Shown piece by piece: positions 35,775-48,563 of a DNA stretch of 64,000 nucleotides. Under the pieces are notes generated by a model. It was not told where the DNA came from. It worked only from the letters and a program-made list of their open reading frames with translations, and ran no database searches. Position numbers and translations under genes: made by a program. The stretch spans positions 57,476,601 to 57,540,600 of the forward strand of contig CM064867.1 of NCBI GenBank assembly GCA_032719365.1, written 5' to 3'. How positions within the stretch are numbered: position 1 is the stretch's first letter; each line of letters starts with the position of its first letter. Source of the stretch: Prinsepia uniflora. Lineage: Eukaryota > Streptophyta > Magnoliopsida > Rosales > Rosaceae.

Positions 35775-38700
35775 TGTCAGGACCCGTCCCAAATCCTCCG
35801 GGATTAACTTAGGACTCGCTTGATCCCGTCTGACACGAAGTGTCAGACTAGGGAAAATTCCAACTTTAGCCCTCACCGGGGCGTCCGAAGCACGCCAGGA
35901 TCGTAGGAGGAGGAGTGTGATGTCTCGTCTCTGCTACAGCCCACATCCGCTATAAACCTGAAGGACATTAAAACACGAAAACTGTGAGTGGACAAAATAA
36001 GCACTTCATTAAAAAAAAATTCACATAAGACATTTATGTCCTTCACTAAAAGTATATGCATGCATTCAAAAACCGTTTATTAAAACGTCCATAAAACCAT
36101 TAGAAAACATTCTCAAAACCTTTCAAGGGTTCTTGTTCGGTTCCCATAGACCGTCATGACCCACAAAAACCTTTCAAGGGTTCATGCCGGTTCCCATAAA
36201 CCGTCATGAACCATAAAACCATTTGGGTCCCCGAGCCGAAATCACAAAAACCTGTAAATCAATACCTATGGGAACTCAGCCCAAATCACACACCAGTGGG
36301 ACTCAACCCAAAACCATTCTCAGTGAAATACCAAAACATACCATACGGGGTCTCCGCCCCAAATCACTTTCTAAAACATGGAACACGGGGTCTCCGGCCC
36401 CAAATCACTTTCTGTAAAACCTCAGATGTATCGACATACGTATAACCCATCTGCGGCACTTCCGAGAAGATGCCAACTCGGGGCACACAGCCCCTAGGGA
36501 ACACATCCCCGATAAATGTCATGATATCATCTATATACTAGTGTGCACACTACTCGGGGTCTCACTCCGAGTCTTCTACCGGGAATTCTCCATCTGGGAG
36601 GCTCTATCTTCGGACCTAGTCCGATCATCTCTCCGGAATCTGGTTCGGGACCACAACATAAATAGTAACCCCCACTCCTGGAACGGGATCCCTATGGAGA
36701 TACCCATTCTAGTATGTGCATCGTGACTCTCTAGGTCGATGTCTAGAGGAGACCATATAAATCATATAGAGGGTTCATATTCATTTTTAAAACTCTTTCT
36801 TTCTTTCTCAAAACACATTTCAATTGGGTCTCATACCCGATTCATCTCAATAGGATTCCTCGAATCAGATTCAAATCAATTTCATAGGCCTCGCCCTTAA
36901 TCCACAGTTCAATAGGGTCTCATGCCCGAATTCTCATTTCGTAAACCGAACTGGGACTCAAGCCCGATGTTACAATCAACAGGGCCTCAAGCCCGATACC
37001 ACGACTAACTGGGCCCTAAGCCCGAAACCACAAATCAACAGGACCTCAAGTCCAATTTCACAAAAAATAGGACCTCAAGTCCGATATTACAACCAAATGG
37101 GCCACAAGCCCGGACTCGTATACCAAAGGGACCCTCGGTCCGACCGTATATCTCAAATGGACCGTCAGTCCGATCCCTCATCAAACCAAATGGACTCCAA
37201 GTCCGAGAGTTTGTAAATCAAATGGGCCTCGTGCCCGATTTCATATTTCCAAATCCAAAATCCATTTATTAAACCCTCGTTGAAAACCTAGCACGTATAA
37301 GCATCGTATAAAACCGTAAATCTCGAAATACGTGCAAATACGTAAATCCTAGGCTACCAAAAACAAATGCACTCATGGCATCACAAAATATATTCTAAAA
37401 CAATTATAAAACATTTATGCATGCATCGAATTCTTAAAACAAGTCCACTCACAGACCGTCTGAAGCCGTGCCTCGATACGCGTGCCATAACGTTTTCCCG
37501 GGCCAAACGTCGCCTCCGGGATTCCCGAACTTGTCAAAATCATAATAGAAGGTTATTAACTACTTTAATAACCCCTCACTAAAGCCCCATAATTTTTTGA
37601 AATTTCTAACAATTTTTAAACGCGAACCTAAACCTTCGGACATCCTGAACTATATCGAAACGATGTCCGATTGACACAAAACTAGTCCCAAAATGTTCGT
37701 TACATCGAATAGATGAAATTACATGTTGGACACTTCCCCAAAGGAAGGCTCAAACACCCCAAGAGTGTACTGCGCGTGGGCCTCACGCGTACACTGTTCA
37801 TCATTCTTCAACCTTCGGCCAGGCCGGTCCGAACCGACCGGCCCGATTTTTATCCTGCAATCCATTCTTCCTGGACCGGCGTGACTGGTCCAAGGCCCTT
37901 CTCTCTTCATTTTTCATCCAATCTTTTCCTTTTCGATTCCATTCTTCCTAATTCAATCCTTGGGACCTTTCTATGAAATCAAAACACCTAAAAACCTACT
38001 AAAATCCATTGGTTTGATTTTGTCCTCACGGTTCAAGCTTTTTCAAAAATTCCCCAGGCTTCCTCAGCCGTGAAACCTCATCAAAAAACATCTCTAAACC
38101 TTCTAAACAACCTAATAAACCCACTCTAAACATCCAAAACCGTCCATAACGCGAAATCAAAGTATTGGATCTAAAACACAAAACCGAGAAAATGGCTTAC
38201 CTTTGTACCTCCGCCGTCCACGGCGGCTGCTGCCCGGCCAGCCACCACATCCACTTGTCCTCACTCATCTTCCTGGTCTCTCAGTCATGGTTAGATAGGA
38301 AGGATGTTGGATTGGGTTTGGGTGTTCGATCGGATTTGGTGTGTTTGGTAAGCACGAACAAAAAATGAAGATGATATGCCTGAATGAAAATGGGTGGGCA
38401 ATGGATGGATGACAAGTGCCATTCATCCATTGGGCCTGCCCTAAAATATCTGGGCCCACTTAAGTCCAAAAGTAATCAGTCTCGTAATTCGTGCAATAGT
38501 TCCTTCGAATTTCCGTTAACTGTAACTTTTCCGTCGAACATCCGAATTCGACGTGTCGCCTGTCTACGGATTTGTATCGTCCTGACTTACCTAACGGTCC
38601 TCAACCCTCGACCATCGAACACCCCAGGTCAAAAGTCAACAATTGCTCCTATTCGATCAAATTACCAAAATGCCCTTGGACTTCCGATTGTCATAACGTC

Positions 38701-38916
38701 TTCCACGAGCGTCGGAATCGAGCGTGCCACCTATCTATGAACTCATGACGTCCCGAACTACATCACAGTCATCAAAAAGTCAACGATTTGCCCATTCTAG
38801 GGGCAAAATCGTCATTTCTCCTTGAAAGTCCGTTAATCCTCGTCTAATCCCCGATTAGTCTCGCTAATCCGTCATTAATTCTTAATTAATCCCGTTAATT
38901 AGGGACGGGTCGTCAC
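35775..38916 (-). mobile_element. Solo LTR B
   Basis: About 3.14 kb from TGTCAGGACCCGTCCC to GACGGGTCGTCAC. ATCCT is at 35770-35774 and 38917-38921, with the final A of the expected CA overlapping the duplication. The empty site ATCCT is at 13544-13548 in the sister copy. The terminal hairpin is at 35828-35848 and the inverted 12-mers at 35982-35993 and 37443-37454. A long hairpin-word array lies at 36836-37238. The palindrome is diverged (GGATGGATGACA ... TGCCATTCATCC near 38402). Confidence 0.88.
36836..37238 (-). repeat. GGGCCTCAAGCCC micro-hairpin array
   Basis: A dozen or more units of roughly 25-35 bp, each with a 4-bp stem around a short CTCAAG-like loop. Variants that keep pairing include GGGC/GCCC, GGAC/GTCC and GGGT/ACCC. 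Linkers vary freely. See the findings for the covariation argument. Confidence 0.65.
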
Positions 38917-41900
38917 ATCCTGATTCCACATCCACCTCGTGGAAATAAAATCGATCTCACCTCAAGTGTACACTAGTACACCCACTAGTCCACACAAATC
39001 TTGTCTGCACCCAGACGTACCACTAACACTCACGTCGAGTGACAGTAGTCATACGTTCCGAATTGACACCACTTGTCAAATCTACCAATTCGCTAACACA
39101 AACAACTAGACGTTTCCTTGCTCAAACACCAAACTATCCTGATATCTACTCCCACTGGGAGTCACTAAAACTCACTCATCGATCCATGTTGACCCATTCG
39201 ACAAACTGTCACCACTCGGCAGTCGCTAGTCGAAAACTGACATTATACTTGCGTGTGGTTACTCTCACCAACCCACTCAACCTGAGTATACGCTTACCAA
39301 TATCTCACTCGACCTGTGTGTAACTGGACCCGTGAGAACTACTATGACCTAATGCACAGTATCCAATGTCCAGTCCACATCCTCCACTAATCCAATGGTA
39401 TCGGGCTAAGCCGACTACCAACACATTCGCCAACGTACAACTAGTATATCCTATATACTGTCACCAGGCACCACAAGTATGCCCAGTATTGTACCTCGAA
39501 CAACGTACATGGTACGTACATCCATCCATCAACCAGCCTACAACAACAACGACGACAACAACCACAACAACACCAACCACAACCTAGGTCGTAGCCAATC
39601 ACGTTTCTATTCTAGAGTCTATCTGTCCAATCCAGTACAAGACAGATCAAGAACTCCAATCCATTGTCTATTTCGAATCCCTAGTCACTTGACCAGTAAC
39701 AAAATGTCTACTCCTGGTCACGTAATGCAATACATACCAATCCGATTGACGCCTTGGTGGGCGTACCCACTCATGTCAATTGGCATCAAATCTCACCCAC
39801 GTCTAACGAGACGCACCAATTTCGAACCTATCGGGTACCTGCTCAACCGATTACACATTACATTTGATTGACTTCATAGGGAAGCCAATCCCAACATCTG
39901 CACATCTCTAAGACTGACAAAATACGACCTTGTCGGACACTTACTCGCCTGAGTAATATACCATACGGGATTTACCTCGAAAGGATGTTCAGTCCCAACA
40001 TCCTCAACTCAAACATCCAAGTAAGAGCGATAAACTCTCCACCTATCTGGACCATCAAGATCATGATCCAGATCCATCACTAAGTCGCCCGACCATAAAC
40101 GTCATGATCCTCGATCGTCACGACGCCCAAAGTAGTAAACATCAAATCCCCGATCCACCTAGGATCCACACATACTCACCCAGCTAACAATCCACCTGAG
40201 ATCCGATCATAGGGTCTTACACCCTATGAATTCTTCGTCAGTCGCATCACTCTTAAACCAATTCCCACGTCTAAACAGATTAGTCAACGACGAGACACGC
40301 CGAGACTGTGGGTTCTCTCCAATTACCTCGTATCGATCCTTGGCATTCCACCTAGGAAAATCAAGGATGATCCAAGACGATGACGACAAAATCCATCCTA
40401 CGGGAATGAAAACAAAACTCGCTGCACTCACCATGCCATGTAAACTTACATCGTCTCCCACCAAGCAGAAAATGAGAAAACTCATTCACCTGACTTCAAA
40501 ATGCTCAACTCCTCCTAATGACCCAAGAAAAATCCCGAGTCCACCAACCAATACACGATCAATGTACTGGTGACAACAACCATCATCTCCATCATTTGCC
40601 ATCATCTGCCATCATCTACCATCATCTACCATCATCTACCATAATCTGCCATGGCAGAACCTGAGAAGTCACCCAAATGACATCGAAATATCCATTACCA
40701 ATGCGGAAAACCCGCATCCTCTCGTCACCTCAATCACAACCTCTCTCGATTCCGAAGTTCCAACCATGTCAGAACCAACACACTCGGACATCAACCACGT
40801 GTCCTTTTTAGACTGGTTATGGACACATGCCCATCTCAACGGAGTCACATCCCGGCTCGTGACTCACTGTCATCGTCATCATTGTCACCAGCACCAGCAC
40901 CAACGCTACTACTAGCACTAATACACTAACACCAGCACACAAGCATCAGCATCAGCACACTAACACCAGTATCAGTATCAGCAATAGCCTCCGTATCAGC
41001 ACACGAGCATCCACACTAGTATCAGTATCAGCCCTAGCCTCCTCATCAGCACACTAATACCATCACTTGCACACCGTGTGCAAAACTGACAACCCTGGAT
41101 CTCCGCTAATACCGAGCGACGACCCCGTACCCAACAACTCTGGGTACAGTCACCCTGACATCTCATACAAGAAAAGGAAACATTCCCGAACGTCCCCGAT
41201 TCCCAACAACCGTAACTACAACCACTCTCGGTAGTAGTGCCTGCCACAGACTCGTACAACCCTAACCACCAGACATCATGATCTAGACTCCACAGCCAAC
41301 GGAATCAATCGCCCGTACCAACTACTCTGTATCCCCACTCCGGGCTTCCATCGACAAGTACCAACCCTGGTAATTTGTCCAACCTATCTCTAACCAGTCG
41401 TAACTTGACTCAACCAATGTCGTCTATTGGGTCACCCATGACCTTAGTTGCACTAACAATCCATCATAGCTAAGGAAGCACAACAAGCAACTAAGCCTAG
41501 CCGATTTACACAAACACGACTGCAGAGTGCAGTCCCATCACTAAAGCTGACATGACTAGACCGAACAACGGCCTCGACTCTGAAAATCGTCAAAGTCAAA
41601 CCACTCTCCAACTTACCTTTCTGAACCATACATCCTTCCTTAGGATTCCACGATCACTACATAGGGTTCCCCTGAACCCAACTACAGAAAGCAGTATAAT
41701 CCACAATCTGACCGAGCACGGGGTCTCGACATCGTAAAGACTTCAATCACATCGTACCGTCAATCCAACTAGGTTTACTCGAACATGGCTGCTCCTAGCA
41801 GCATAGCCACCTAACTCAACAAAATCCGACCATCTAATGGTCACAACACCAAACTGTTGTCAAAACTAATCCTACAACATCGTGAAAGACGATCCCAACT

Positions 41901-42148
41901 AACCGTCTCACGATCAAAACTCTAAAGTACAATTACATTTATCCTTCCGTAGGGTCCCACACTGCCTACCTCGACAGAACTATGGCAACCCCTGCATCAA
42001 ATGCCGAACCAAGATGTTCCATGATTCAAACCTACTAACTATCGTATCGACATCCTAACTATCAGGTTGATAACGAAATGTAGCCCATTGAGACATCACA
42101 TCCTCGACCTGCACATCACTCCAAGCGCAAACTGGATATGATACCACT
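38917..42148 (-). mobile_element. LARD internal region, minus strand, sister of 13503-20157
   Basis: Runs from GATTCCACATCCACC to the PBS GATATGATACCA (42135-42146). It holds the CAACAACAACG tract (39538-39585), CATCATCTACC words (40580-40650) and the CACCAG minisatellite (40880-41070), and keeps the empty site of solo LTR A (40995-40999). Frames up to 130 codons are not conserved in the sister copy. Confidence 0.78.
40580..40650. repeat. CATCATCTACC tandem words
   Basis: Units of CATCATCTACC or CATCATCTGCC repeated about six times. Shorter or variant runs lie at 15270-15340 and about 27450-27480. Confidence 0.7.
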
Positions 42149-45100
42149 TGTCACCCGTCCAAATCCCAGGGATTAACGCGGGACGACACTGATCCCGTCT
42201 GACACGAAGTGTTAGACAAGGGAAATTCCAACCTTAGCTCTCTCAGGCTTTCAAAGTACGCCAAGATCCGGAGGAGGTATGTGATATCTCAGTCCCTGCT
42301 ACAGTCTGCATCCGCCGTCAACCTGAAGGGCAGTCAAAATATTAAAAGCTGTGAGTGGACAAAACAAGAGTTATAAAAACATTTCATAAGAAAGACATTT
42401 GTACCCTTCACTAAAAAGCATGCATGCATTCGAAAACCATTTAACCAAAAGAACCATATGTGGGAACTAAGCCCAATACCATAACCGAAAGAACCATAAA
42501 GAACCAACCATACAAGCCACTACCCAAATCCATGTGGGACTCATCCCAAACCTATATACATCACACATCATATATCATATATACATATAAATCACACAAC
42601 CAATCTTGTCATGGTTTCCAAAGGTATGCGTGTGCTACTCGGGGTCTCAAGCCCAAGTCTCTCAGGGTCACCCAGGTCAATGTTCGTAGACCAATGACCC
42701 TCCCTGAGGTTATAATGTAAGCCCTCTTGAGAGTAAGGTACCCAACAGGGGCAACTCCACTCAGTTAGTGCTTCGTGACTACTCCGGGGTCCATCCAAGC
42801 CAACGACCCTCCCCGGAGGAGACAATCCAAGTAAAGAAAGGTATATGAATATATATATATATATATATAGAAAACATCCTTAAAACCATTCAAAGGATTC
42901 ATGTCCAGTCCCCATAAACAGTCATGAACCATAAAACCATAAAAAAAACCTTTCAAGGGTTCATGCCAGTCCCCATAAACCGTCATGAACCTGGAAATCC
43001 ATTTAGGGTCGTCGACCCGAATCACAACCGTAAAGTAACCGGGTCTCGTACCCGAACACATGACTCAACTGGGCGTCGTGCCCGATATCTCAGTGTCAGT
43101 CACGACTCCGATTGTAGTGATGCGTGCAACCATCCATCTAGGACCGCCCTCAATCCTGGTATGTCGTCGTGAACGAATCAACCGACGCGACCACCACTAG
43201 ATTATTGAGCACTCATCACCGATCGATATACTGAATCGTCAGCACTCCGAAATCGAGCCTTCATCGGCTGCCCGACAACAGATCGTGCATTGTGACCTCT
43301 CCAGAAGGAACATATCCTAGTCCGGAGGCGAGCGTCGTATCGTCGGTCGCCGTGCACATAGCACTCTCCGCGACCACGATTCAGACCTGTAGGTCATAAA
43401 TAGAGCCACATGCCCGAGAAAAAACCAAATGGGTCTCATGCCCGAGTTTATCCTTTTGAAGTCCAAAACCATTTCATTTAAATCAAGGTAGAAATACAAC
43501 CCCGTATAGGCACTGTATAAGGCTGAAACCTCGAGATACGTGCCAATAAGCAACCACACACAAATTCACTCATGGAATCACCAACAAGTATTAAAACATA
43601 AAATAAACATTTATGCATGCACTAATTTAGAAAACAAGGTCCACTCAAAGACCGTCCGAGCTACCACCTCGATACGCGTGCCATACGGAACTCCCGAGCC
43701 AATCGTCGTAACCATGACTCCCAAACCTATCCAAATCACTTTAGAGGGTTACTAACTACCTTATTAACCTCTCACTAAAACCCCGTATTTTTTCTGAATT
43801 TTTAACTATTTTAAATCTCGAACCTAAACCTTCTGATGCCCCGAACATTATCTAGACGGTGTTCGATCGACACGAAACTAGTCCCAAAATATTCGTTACA
43901 ACGAATAGATGATTTAACATGTTGGAAGTTTCCTCAAAATACTATTCATACACCCTCACACGCCTCGAGAAGCTCCTGGGCGTGAGCCCACGCACCGGCA
44001 CTGTAGCACCATCTTCAACCTTCAGTTAGCTGGTTAAACCGTTTCAACCCGGTTCGGTCCAACCAAACTGGCGGTCCCGGTTCAATGCTATAAACCCCCC
44101 ATTTTTGGTCCATTTTCGTTCCTTTCAATCCTAAACTCTATGTCTCAACCTTAACCATTTATTCACGACTTAAAACTACCTAAAGCATACCTTGAAACAC
44201 CATGGACGAATCGGCCGCCTGCAACTAGGCTTTTCCGTCGATTCTGGTAGCCCCATTCCTCGAAATCAATCCCTTTCGACTCACAAAACAAACCATAAGC
44301 AAAACCTAATCCTTAGGCTCGATCAAAAACCAACAAAACTAAACTTTGAAATTTCAAACACAACACTCACCGTCTCGGGTTTTCCCCCCGCCGTGTCCAC
44401 CACTATCTCACCGTCATCCTTAGTCCCTCAGGTACACTATTAATCACTCACAAACTCTCTGGTCTCAGTCGCAGGTGATGGGGTGAGGAAACCGGGTGGT
44501 GGTATGTGTGTTTTGTCTTGAAAGCAAAAAAGAAGAGGAAATGGTTTTGGTGTCGTGGGGCGAGAGAGAGATTGATTTAGATGATGACGATGACCAGAAA
44601 AGAAAGAGAGAAATAGATGGTGAAGATTGAGGGAGGATAAGAATGGATGGCTAGGATTAAAGATAAGATAAGTGGAAAATTATAAAATAATTAAAATACT
44701 ATTATTTTAATCAAATCTCACCAATCAATGTGAGATCCACTAATTGGGGGTTTGGGCCAATGGGATGAGTGACACTTTTCACTCATCCATGGGTCCTACT
44801 GAAAATTCAACCAATCAAATACTGCCAAGTGTAATCGCCTCGTAATGCGTGCATAGTAAAATCAAACTTCCGTGAACCATAACTTTCCCGTTCGAAGTCT
44901 GATTTCGGTGTGCCGCCTATCTAGGGATTCTTATTGTCTTGATCTACTTAACGGTTCTCGGCCCTTGGCCATCGGACTTCCAGGTTAAAAGTCAACTACT
45001 TGCCTCCTTTTAACCAAATTACCAAAATGCCCCTTAACTTCCGAGCGTCATAACTTTTTCTTCGAACGTCGAAATGGAACGTGTCACCTATCTAAGAACT

Positions 45101-45301
45101 CGTGACGTCCCGAAATACGTCACAGTCATTGGCCAAAGTCCATTTGACTGCCAGAACGAAAAGTCAACGTTTTACCCACGCCTAGGGGTAAAACGGTCAT
45201 TTTGCATCGTTCGTCTGATTTCGCCCAATTAATCACCGATTAACCTCACTAATCCTAATTAGTCACTAATCTAATCCTGAAATTCAGGATGAGTTGTTAC
45301 A
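42149..45301 (-). mobile_element. LARD-family LTR L4, outer 5' LTR of the array
   Basis: 3,153 bp from TGTCACCCGTCC to GATGAGTTGTTACA. It is followed directly by plus-strand host LTR (TAAAGACCCAG). The terminal hairpin lies at 42198-42218 and the inverted 12-mers at 42349-42360 and 43639-43650 (one mismatch). A palindrome variant GGATGAGTGACA-CT-TTTCACTCATCC lies near 44763, and a (TA)n run near 42848. The array's opposite LTR is lost at 9262. Confidence 0.82.
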
Positions 45302-46031
45302 TAAAGACCCAGTACTATTGCTGGATCTGGTTTTGCGTTTAAAGACCCAGTTGATTGATGACCGGGGAGGGCCCTTAATTGATATGTTTTGAGTTTAAAG
45401 ACTCAGTTATTGTGATATCCCCCGAGGCATATTGATTGTGTTTTAAGTTTAAAGACTCGTTGATATCCCGGGAAGGCCTGATATATGTGAGTTTAAAGAC
45501 TCGGTGATTGAGATCCAGCAGATTGATTGGCTTGTGATTTTCTGTTGATTTCTGATGTTTTCGGAAGTGTTGGGTAGTGGCCCGGTTTATATGGCTTTAT
45601 GCATTTTTGGGCTATGTTCTCGTACTTGGATTTTGATTCATGATTTTAGGCTGAGGTCCCGTATTTTTGGTTTCGGGCTAAGGCACGAGGTTTGAGAAAA
45701 GGAAATGATTTTGGTTTTCATACACGGTTTTCTTATATTGGAAATGAAATGGGTTATGAAATGATTTTTGATTTTTCATAAGCGGTTTTCTAATCGTGGA
45801 ACTAAGTGATTTTCGAATGCATGCATTGATTTTACATGGAGGGTAGAAATGTCTTTTTCTGTAACATGTTTTATAAACTGATTTATTTTTTCCACTCACA
45901 CCTTTCATGTTTTTATTGACCATCCAAGTCGTAGCGCGATGATCGAGGCCGATCGAGAGGTGGAGGCATGAGTGGGCACAGGTGCGGTTATCCCTTATTT
46001 GGCAAGTGCTGAGGGTAATTTTGGAACTTCA
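45302..46031 (+). mobile_element. Host plus-strand LTR, 3' segment
   Basis: It starts within a run of GAGTTTAAAGACTC hairpin words (45302-45502), also seen in solo LTR C (59357-59562). It contains the right arm TTCCACTCACAC (45890-45901) and ends in the target duplication CTTCA of the complete plus-strand element. The last 68 bp continue at 55979-56046. Three frames antisense to it are spurious. Confidence 0.78.
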
Positions 46032-46557
46032 TGTAACGACCCGTCCCAAATTCCGGGATTAGATTAGTGACTAATCTCGATTAGTGGGGTTGATCGGTGA
46101 TTAGTAGGGCGAAAACGGACAAAATGTGCAAAATGACCGTTTTACCCCTGGTCGTGGGCAAAATGTTGATTTTTGATTGGGCTGTCAAATGGACTTTGAC
46201 CGATGACCGTGACGTAGTTCAGGATGTCACGAGTTCATAGACAGGTGGCACGTTCGATTCCGACATTCGAGGAGGAAGTAGTGATGTTCGGAAGTTGAGG
46301 GGCATTTTGGTAATTTAGTGGAAAGGGGCCAAATATTGACTTTTTGACTAGGAGGTCCGATGGGCGAGGGCAAAGGACCGTTACGTAGGTCTCGTCAATA
46401 CGAATCCGTAGACAGGCGGCATGCCGAAATCGGAGTTTCGACGACGAAGTTATGGTCACGGGAACGAACTCGATTAACCGAACTAGCCGAGACTTGGATT
46501 AAAATAATATTATAATAATAAAATCTGATTTCTTTAATCAAATCAATCTGGACCCTT

Positions 46558-46583
46558 GGATGAGTGACAAGTGTCACTCATCC
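46558..46583. promoter_or_regulatory. U3 palindrome, plus-strand LARD 5' LTR
   Basis: Perfect 12-bp arms GGATGAGTGACA and TGTCACTCATCC around AG, 527 bp into the LTR. The same element sits at 53222-53247 in the 3' LTR. Confidence 0.62.
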
Positions 46584-47749
46584 CCTACATTCCCTAAAAT
46601 CTAGATCCTTGTTGGCCATTGAGTTATTTAATTAATTTTCTCTCCTGAAATCCTCACCATTCATTTTAAACCACAGATTGAATCTGGGCCGTTGATCTCA
46701 TCTCCTTCTCTCTTTAATTGGATTAGATCACTCACACTATCACATTTTCATTTTCTCTCAACCCGTGAACACTCTCCCTCTCTACACAAACACCTTACCA
46801 CCTCTCAACCTCAACCCACACACCAGACAACCCTCAGCCACCCCGAGACGCCGGCCACCACCCCACAGCCGCCCTGCACGGCTGGGAAACCTCCCAGACC
46901 CGAGAGGAACCAAGACAACCCGACACTGCCCAACCGTCCAAACCACCTCACCTGGACCCGAACCAACTTAGAGTTAAGACCACGTGAACCTCAGGACGAC
47001 TCAGAACTGGACTGGACAGCCCACAGCGGCGGTAAGCTCAGAAACCCGAGAAGGCCCAATTTTCTTCCCTGCTTTGAAAAGTTGATTTTTGACGTTAGTA
47101 TTGTTTGTTTGCTTATGAGACATACTTAGGGGACCTAGACGACCAGTTTGAACCAAGACTCGTGGCTGGAAGCTCGACGACTCGCCGGAGAAGACGACCT
47201 GAGTTCTCAGCCGATTTTCCCGTCAGGTTTCAGGTAGCTTCTTGAACCTAAAAGCTAGATTTTAGTCCACAGAACCATATAGTAGGTTGTTCCGAGTCCA
47301 TAGGATCAAACCTCATCAAAAATGGTGGTCGGAAACTTAAACTGTGATCAGATCAAGCCGTGGGTCAACGGCGACCCGGTTTCTGACCCGGTAACTGTAG
47401 CATGACGTCAGCACAGTTGACCAGAATGTTGACCTGGCGCGTAGGGGCGCGTGTAAGGTATTTTGGGGAAACTTTCAACATGACTTTTAATCTATTCGAT
47501 GTAACGAACATTTTGGGATTGGTTTCGTGTCGATCAGACATCGTCTCGATAATGTTCGGGACATCCGAAGGTTTTAAATCGAGTTTAAAAATAGTTAAAA
47601 ATTCGGAAAAATTACGGGCCTTTAATAGGATGTTAATGAAGAGTTTAGTGACCCTCTAATGTGATTTGGACAAGATTGGGAGTCCCGGTGATAGTGGTGT
47701 GGCCCGGAAAGGCCTATGGCACGCGTATCGAGGCGTATCGTTAAACGGT

Positions 47750-47761
47750 CTGTGAGTGGAC
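47750..47761. repeat. Left arm of LTR-internal 12-bp inverted repeat
   Basis: CTGTGAGTGGAC. It pairs perfectly with GTCCACTCACAG at 49078-49089, about 1.3 kb downstream in the same LTR. ATGCATGC-type words lie just inside both arms. Confidence 0.65.
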
Positions 47762-47984
47762 TTTGGTTTTATAAATTATATGCATGCTTAACTGTTTTAT
47801 AAGGATTATGATTGTGATTGTATGTTGTTGATTTGGATGTTGGTAAATTATACGGTTTCACATATTTTAAGGCAATTTACGTGCTTGCACGTAAATCGAG
47901 GTTTTCCGGTTTTGCACGGATTTTCCATGTTTATGGTCTTGGATAAGATTTGATGAAATGATTTTAAAATTGGAAAGATAAACT

Positions 47985-48370
47985 CGGGCTTGAGGCCCAC
48001 TTGTTTGGAAACCTCGGACTTGGAGTCCAATTGAGTTCCGTAATCGGGCCAGGGCCCCAATTGCTTTATGAAATCGGGCCAGGGGCCCAGTTGTTTATGA
48101 AAACGGGCTAAGACCCATTTGAGTGATATTATCGGGCTAGGGGCCCCGTTGATTTACGAATTAGGGCCGTGGGCCCAGTGGTTTATAAAATCGGGGCGTG
48201 GACACAGTGGTTACAAAATCGGGCATGAGGCCCAGTTGGGTTATAAATGTGATGTCGGGTTTGGGACCCTATGTTAATGAATGTGATTTCGGGTCTGGGA
48301 CCCTATGTTTAATAAATGTGATTTTGAGTCAGGGACCCTAAATGGAATTGTGATGTTTTATGGAGATTTC
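47985..48370 (+). repeat. GGGCNNGAGGCCC micro-hairpin array
   Basis: About ten units of 25-40 bp. Examples are GGGCTTGAGGCCC (47985-47997) and GGACTTGGAGTCC (48016-48028), followed by GGGCCAGGGGCCC, GGGCATGAGGCCC and GGGTCTGGGACCC forms. Stems change but stay paired. The 3' LTR has the same array (about 54660-55045). Confidence 0.65.
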
Positions 48371-48563
48371 GGGCAGGACCCATTGTAATGTTGTGAAATG
48401 ATTTAATAAAACTGTTTTCCATATACCATCTGGATACAAGGATATATGATGGTCTCCTCCAGATGTCTGGGACACTGGGGAAGTCACGGTGCATTGTCTG
48501 CGAGGGGTCATTGTACAAAGTTATCGGACTGTATAGTGACTCAGGAGCAGGATTGTTATGATT

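Noticed and set aside
36836..37238. CRISPR-like appearance of evenly repeated short words
   Set aside because: Repeats are far too short and variable, spacing is irregular, no cas genes are present, and the context is a plant LTR.
46692..47129. 145-codon frame in the 5' LTR, Pro/Thr-rich
   Set aside because: The matching frame in the 3' LTR stops after 87 codons and differs at many positions; it is better explained as a CT-rich leader.
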